NCBI RefSeq assembly: GCF_016545825.1
Contig: NC_052615.1
Location: forward strand, 34,869,516 to 34,933,515
Source of the DNA: Eucalyptus grandis
Lineage: Eukaryota > Streptophyta > Magnoliopsida > Myrtales > Myrtaceae
Direction of reading: 5' to 3'
Length of the DNA: 64,000 bases
Shown here: in pieces, positions 59,041 through 64,000 of the stretch
Position numbering within the stretch: position 1 is the first letter of the stretch
Layout: each line of letters opens with the position of its first letter
Position numbers and translations under genes: made by a program
Notes under the pieces: model-generated
Seen by the model: the letters and a program-made list of their open reading frames with translations, nothing else
The model's database searches: none
Told to the model about the DNA's origin: nothing

Positions 59041-59737
59041 GGCTGCGTTCGTTTCACGGAAAATAACTTCCAAGAAAATGTTTTCTGGATTTTCCTGTGT
59101 TCGTTTCACGGAAAATCAACTACTCAAGGAAAATGTTTTCCATCAACAATAAAAATTACATTCTTCTGAAAAGTGGAAAACATTTTCCATAACTTCTTCT
59201 GTCTTTTTTTTTCTTTCTTTCTTTCATTTTCATTTTTCTTCCTTAGCTTGGCCGGTGGCCAGCCCCAACAGCGGCCGGCGACCGGCTGCGGTCGCGAGCC
59301 GCCCGAGCTCCGCCCGGGCCGGCGAGGCTCCGCCTAGCCCGATCTGTGGAAGCCCAGCTCACCCGAGCTCGGCGAGCTCGGGCCTCGCCAGATCGGGCGA
59401 GGCGGAGCCTCGCCGGCTTGGGGCGGAGCTCTGGCCTCGCCGGATCTGGCGATCGGATCTTGGTCGGCTTGCCATCGTCAGGCGTGCGGCGGCGGAGGAA
59501 GGAGGAAGGAGAAAGGAGGAAGGAGGAAGGAGGAAGGAGAAGGAAAAGAAAAGGAAAAAATATAAAGAAAAAAGAAAAAGAAAAAGAAAAAAATTAGTTA
59601 ATGAACGGTGGAAAATATTTTCCACTAAAAATTTAAGTTTCAGCCGAACACCAAAAAATATAGCCATTTTCCTGGAAAATGACTTCTGGGAAAATATTTT
59701 TCGGAGATGGCCAATTTTCCGTGAAACGAACGCAGCC
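59041..59737. mobile_element. PIF/Harbinger-like MITE with TAA target duplication
   Basis: 697 bp with TAA at 59038-59040 and 59738-59740. The inverted ends are perfect over at least 20 nt (GGCTGCGTTCGTTTCACGGA on the left, its complement on the right). The arms contain several GGAAAATGTTTTCC-like words that can pair. Inside are a T/C tract (59196-59245), a strongly GC-rich core (59250-59490) and a purine tract made of GGAGGAA repeats. There is no transposase. Confidence 0.9.
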
Positions 59738-59998
59738 TAAGTCGACCCATTTGAAACCATATACGCTAGCAATACACAATGAATAGACACGACACCCTGT
59801 TCCACAAACAGCTCGCCACTCTCCCTCGAGCTTCAACTCCATGCCGTCTTAGAAAGTTTTTCAGATAGAGGACTCTTATTTTTCATATGGTCGAAACTTT
59901 GGTGAGTTCCCCGATCCGTAGACACTTGCTTGGATAAAAACCCTAAAAGACTTAGTTTTTAATTTTGACTAAGAAGACATTTTTCTATCAGTGCAAAT

Positions 59999-60779
59999 GG
60001 GAAAAGTGTTAAAAAAATCATAAACTTTTTACGTTTGTGTCAATTTAGTCATAAATATTTTTTTTGGTACCAATCTAGTCTTAAATCTTTTTACTTAGTG
60101 CAAATTCAGTCATTTTCAGCTAATTTTGATTGAATTTTGCTGATTAAGAATTGACCGGTTGATATGGCACAATCGGCGTTGACGTTGATAACTTTTAATA
60201 ATATTTTAATTTTTTAAAATTTTTTTATTTTATTTTTCTTTTTTTCCTTCTCCGCCTCCTCTCTCCAACCGGTCGTCGAGGTTCGGCAACTAGCTAGAGG
60301 CAATGGCCAGCAAGGTTGAGGTTGAGGTCAACCTCGCCAGCCACTAGTGATGCTTTGCCACAAAGGCGAGCCTCACCAGGTAGCCTCGCGTTAGGCTAGT
60401 GAGCCTTGCCCTTGTTGGATCTAGCAAGGTTGAGCCTCACCCACCTCGTGGCCCAAGCCGGGAGGGTGGCCTCACGCTTGCCCTTGCAGCAAAGCCTTGC
60501 TAGCTAGAGGAAAGAGGAGGAGAATGAAAAAAGAAAAAAAATAAAGAAAAATAAAAAAATTCAAAAGTATTAAAATATTATTAAAAATTATCTCGTGTCT
60601 GCGCCGATTATATCAATTTAGTCGGCTGGCTCTCGATCAATAAAATCCAATCAAAATTAACTGGAAAGAACTGAATTGGCATCAAATAAAAAAGATTATG
60701 ACTAAATTGACACAAAAAAATGTTTATAACTAAATTAACATAAATACAAAAAGTTTAAGACTTTTTTAACATTTCTCTC
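59999..60779. mobile_element. Long-armed foldback element
   Basis: 781 bp. Two arms of about 240 bp are imperfect inverted repeats (left TTTGTGTCAATTTAGTCATA at about 60033; its partner TATGACTAAATTGACACAAA near 60698-60717). The ends are GGGAAAAGTG and CATTTCTCTC. Between the arms are a T-rich tract, a GC-rich core with GGCGAGCC and GAGCCTCAC words (60250-60500) and a purine tract. I could not find a convincing target duplication. A related left arm occurs at 13517. Confidence 0.8.
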
Positions 60780-63058
60780 AACTACAAACTTCTCATTGCT
60801 CTAGAGCATCTTCCTTTATACATGCACAAGAAAACCTCTTTACAAGAGAATCTTTCTGGGAAATAGAGAAGCGTGTTTCCGCATCGGTGGATTAAAGTCA
60901 AGGTCAGCTCAATTTGGACAATCAAGATATCACAAATGTTGATTGCCTAATGCATAATTGTCCTCATCAAGATGGGATCCGAGGGCCCCACCTTCAACCG
61001 CTCCTAGATCTAACCTTTTCATCAAGTCGTCGTCCGTCAGATGTTAAAAAACCATCAACTAAGGAAGGCATCTTCAGTTATCTTTATTCCCATCGTAGTC
61101 CCACCTCCTCTAGCTCAGTCCAAATATCAATTATTACTAAGTAAGCTATCCAATGTATATTTCAATAATTGCATCTGTCGTTTTTTGTGTAGCTATCGAG
61201 CGGTACGTAGACCCATTCAATGGATAAGTCTAATCAAAGATATTTCGACTAAAATCAGTTAAACTTCTATGCAATATAAATCTAATGATTAATACTTAAT
61301 CTAACCCTACTCATATTGCTAAAATACTTTAATATAGATCCAGTGAGGCAAGAGAGGGTGAAAGAAAGTTATAACAGTAGCTTTTATCTCATTTAGTGCC
61401 CATGTTATTTTTGAATTTAATCTTCTAAACTCATTTATGACCCATTTCCTGAATATAAAGAATTCATATAACAACTTAGCTTATCAAATACGAGTCAAGA
61501 AATAGCCTTATAACCTAATATGACAGGTATAATGGTGTATTAGAGTGGCTTTTATGCGTGGAATCAAAATGGACAATGGCCCAACAAAAGGAGCGATGAC
61601 TCGTATACTCCGCATTCTCTGCGGGGTCTGAAAATTTGAATAACCCCCTCGTTTGTTAAATAAAGGAGATAGAGAAGCAGTCAATCTCAAGCATCTGCAT
61701 CTCCTTTTTGCCCAAATTTTAGTGCAGAAACCTGACCGGGGGAGTCATATCCAATTTGCTTCGTTGTCCGCACAGCTATCCCTGCTCCAAGTGTCGCCTC
61801 TCGTTCTAGTCGATTAGTCAATGGAAAGAGGAAGGGCACAAAAAAGAAAACCATCCTCTCCCTTTACGTATGATCACGTAACGAATCTAACGCATAATTT
61901 ATACTGGTTAATCCTATAATTTAGATCCCCATTAGAAAAAAATATATAATATATATTTTTTTGGGATGAACGCTTTTGTCCACTTCCAAAACTTAGATTC
62001 TCTCGTCACCTTCATCTTTTTCAATGGCTAACGTCCATGCATGTTTGCAATGTATACAAACACTCTTCCTCAATTTATAAGTTTAAGCTTCTGGATAGAG
62101 GACATTCTGACGCGGTGTTAGAGCCAAATTCCAACCCCAGTTCATCTCGTCCGCACAATCCTCCATTCTTGATCTGCCTTGTAAATTGGCTAAGATATTT
62201 CGACATAGATAAATTAGAATATTTCGATGTCGGAAAAAGGGGTTTCCATCCATCCACACCGCACCAACAAGAAGCAGGAGATCCACGGAGTGGTGCTCGA
62301 GAAGAGGAATTAGATGCTTAAAGTCAAAATTACACCCAATTTCAAGCAAAGTGCAAGCAACCACTCCTTGCCCAAATTCCTAATCTTAATTTCAATTTTT
62401 CTCCCCCATAACGTCCGGCGGGACCCACAAAGAGAATAAAAACAGTTTCTTTATTAGGATTAATTATTTTAGCGTAGTGAAGTTGGGAATTAGTACGATT
62501 TATTTCGTTTTAGGACATGCCAACGTGCGGAGCAGGGCCGCCGGTTTCGATGGCGCCGGCTCGTGGTTATTACCGAAACCGAAGACATGGCATCGTGGTT
62601 GGTCAACAATTTTTTGGCAACTTTCCTGCACGACAACTCCGGGTGGATCATTGCCGAAGGTCGCCTTTCGATCAGTCCAAGGAATTTTTACCATATAAAA
62701 TTCATTAGAGTTAATTTCGCAGATTAGCCTATGTACTCTCATTTTTTTCCCACGAGAAAAGCCAGAAATTCCTCATTGGAAAATCAGAGCCAAGTAGCGG
62801 AGGCTGTATTTGTCAAGATATCTGAATATTAAATCACGCGCTCGTGTAACAGTATAAACTTTTTGAACTATTCATTAAGAAGCCTAGCATTGAAATCTGA
62901 TGCTAAATGAACTTCTTATTTATGGAAATCAGAATTAATCGATGGGATTGATTTATCATAATCAGCATTTAAATGGAGATCCTCTTTTCTTAAATTAGTC
63001 CCTTTTTCGTCATTTCCTTTTTTTTTTCTTTCCCTTTCCTATTTAAGTTTATCACGTG

Positions 63059-63060
<2 letters not shown>
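60780..63060. other. Intergenic
   Basis: No supported gene. There are several short reading frames without family features. Confidence 0.5.

Positions 63061-63065
<5 letters not shown>

Positions 63066-63099
<34 letters not shown>
63066..63099. repeat. TG microsatellite
   Basis: (TG)n following TATATA, about 350 bp before the PMT start codon. Confidence 0.95.
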
Positions 63100-63101
<2 letters not shown>

Positions 63102-63356
63102 CAAAATCTAACAAAATTATGCAAGATAAACGTCCACATCAAATCGTCATCGTCGTCATCATACATTAGTTTAATACACGGTCGTCGCTACCTTATATTA
63201 CAATAATGATATCGAGAAAAGTCTATCCATCGCCCTTAAGTTTTCTCCAATTTCTGCCCCATGTCTTTTCTTCCTCATAGGCATGTTCGCACGTAGTCCC
63301 GCACTCTCATTTTCTCTCTCTAGAAGCAGAGACTTCATACGCCACGCCATGAGCTG

Positions 63357-63391
<35 letters not shown>
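63357..63391. repeat. CT microsatellite in the PMT leader
   Basis: A (CT)n run about 60 bp before the ATG at 63451. CT-rich leaders are common in plant promoters and 5' UTRs. Confidence 0.9.
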
Positions 63392-63395
<4 letters not shown>

Positions 63396-63450
63396 CTAAA
63401 GTCGCCGCCGTCGCCACCGCCGCCGCCGTCACCGTCTCCGTGGTCTTCCG

Positions 63451-64000
63451 ATGGCGAACCACAAGAATTGCCCCAACCCGTTTCAAATCTTCCCCTTCAT
63501 GACCAAGAAGGCCAACCTCTACTACATCACCACCGCCTCCGTCCTCTGCGCCATCTTCTACCTCCTCGGCAACTGGCAGCACTCCGGCGGCGGCGTCGCC
63601 TCCGCCATCTCCTCCTCCGGCTTCTCCCGATTCCCCTGCACCATCGCCAACGCCATCCCTTCGTCCTCGCCGCGCAACGCCGCCTCCTCCGCCTTTGCCT
63701 CGTCGGCCAACGTCGTCCTCGACTTCGAGGCCCACCACAGGGCGGAGGACCTCATCCCGACGGAGGCGGCGACGGCGCAGGATCTCCACTTCCCTCCTTG
63801 CGACCCGAAGTTCTCCGAGTACACGCCGTGCGAGGACGTGCAGCGATCGCTGAGGTTCGATAGGGAGAGGCTGGTTTACCGGGAGAGGCATTGCCCCGAG
63901 AAGGGAGAGAGGCTCAAGTGCCGGATCCCCGCGCCGCACGGGTATAGGTTGCCGTTCCCGTGGCCGGAGAGCCGCGACAAGGCGTGGTTCGCGAACGTCC
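63451..64000 (+). CDS. PMT-family (DUF248) methyltransferase, 5' part
   Basis: The frame is open from ATG 63451 to the window end (183 codons and still running). It starts MANHKNCPNPFQIFPFMTKK, followed by a type II signal anchor (residues about 25-44, LYYITTASVLCAIFYLLGNW). This is the usual Golgi-resident topology. Then comes a Ser/Ala-rich stem and the start of the conserved family region: LHFPPCDPKFSEYTPCED, RFDRERLVYRERHCP, RCRIPAPHGY-like sequence and PFPWPESRDKAWFANV. Family members such as QUA2 and QUA3 are linked to pectin (homogalacturonan) methylation. This one looks closest to the PMT2/PMT8 group, but the catalytic SAM-binding part is outside the window. Codons are strongly G/C-ending at the 5' end. 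Confidence 0.93.
   Translation, partial: MANHKNCPNPFQIFPFMTKKANLYYITTASVLCAIFYLLGNWQHSGGGVASAISSSGFSRFPCTIANAIPSSSPRNAASSAFASSANVVLDFEAHHRAEDLIPTEAATAQDLHFPPCDPKFSEYTPCEDVQRSLRFDRERLVYRERHCPEKGERLKCRIPAPHGYRLPFPWPESRDKAWFANV

Noticed and set aside
59255..59740. 161-codon plus-strand frame, Arg/Ala/Glu-rich
   Set aside because: Entirely within the Harbinger-like MITE; composition comes from the GC core and GGAGGAA repeats.
59999..60779. Idea that the long-armed foldback is a Mutator element
   Set aside because: No 9-bp target duplication could be found at the ends, so I left the superfamily open.
63307..63939. 210-codon minus-strand frame
   Set aside because: Antisense shadow of the GC-rich PMT coding region and its CT leader.
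1..64000. tRNA, rRNA, miRNA precursor or CRISPR
   Set aside because: Reading both strands I found no tRNA-like arms, rRNA stretches, known miRNA mature sequences or regularly spaced short repeats; a covariance-model scan would be needed to exclude small RNAs.

Overview
This is nuclear DNA from a flowering plant. Intron-bearing genes include an SR splicing factor, a PEX11, F-box and PP2-type F-box proteins, an AP2/ERF factor and a PMT-type methyltransferase, set among plant Copia, PIF/Harbinger and hAT elements. The style suggests a woody core eudicot, possibly Myrtales, but the species is a guess.

Layout. 337-6063: a complete-length Copia retrotransposon on the minus strand, with both LTRs, a 5-bp target duplication, PBS and PPT. 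8795-9724: an intronless AP2/ERF gene. 10790-12900: a strange purine-skewed array of diverged repeats of about 400 bp. 13500-16020: decayed foldback elements. 17328-20315: an RS40/RS41-like splicing factor. 22924-23628: a foldback MITE. 25724-27406: an armadillo-repeat protein. 29697-31112: PEX11. 31145-54187: a tandem segmental duplication. 54862-60779: hAT, Harbinger and other foldback elements. 63451 to the end: the 5' part of a PMT methyltransferase.

The core of the window is the duplication. Each unit of about 9.2 kb starts in the PEX11 3' flank and carries, on the minus strand, an F-box gene like Arabidopsis At4g00755 and a PP2-A13-like F-box/lectin gene. Both At4g00755-like copies are open, but their F-box segment differs sharply while the flanks are nearly identical. 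The PP2-A13-like gene is intact in unit 2. In unit 1 it is broken by a 2-nt deletion and by a 4.3-kb PIF/Harbinger-type insertion exactly at an exon/intron junction. That insertion carries a piece of a host purine-biosynthesis gene (ATIC/PurH) with its introns, plus a remnant of a HARBI1-like transposase. Unit 2 preserves the empty target site.

Two further points stand out. Lesions in the Copia element fall repeatedly in CAG/CTG contexts (CAG or CTG read as CG, CGAG or CTCG), which may be a sequencing artefact of CHG methylation rather than real decay. Several foldback elements with different termini share one layout: pyrimidine tract, GC-rich core, purine tract. The genes are not an operon or pathway; they are independent plant loci. 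All exon joins come from reading splice sites and conserved protein sequence by eye, without transcripts.
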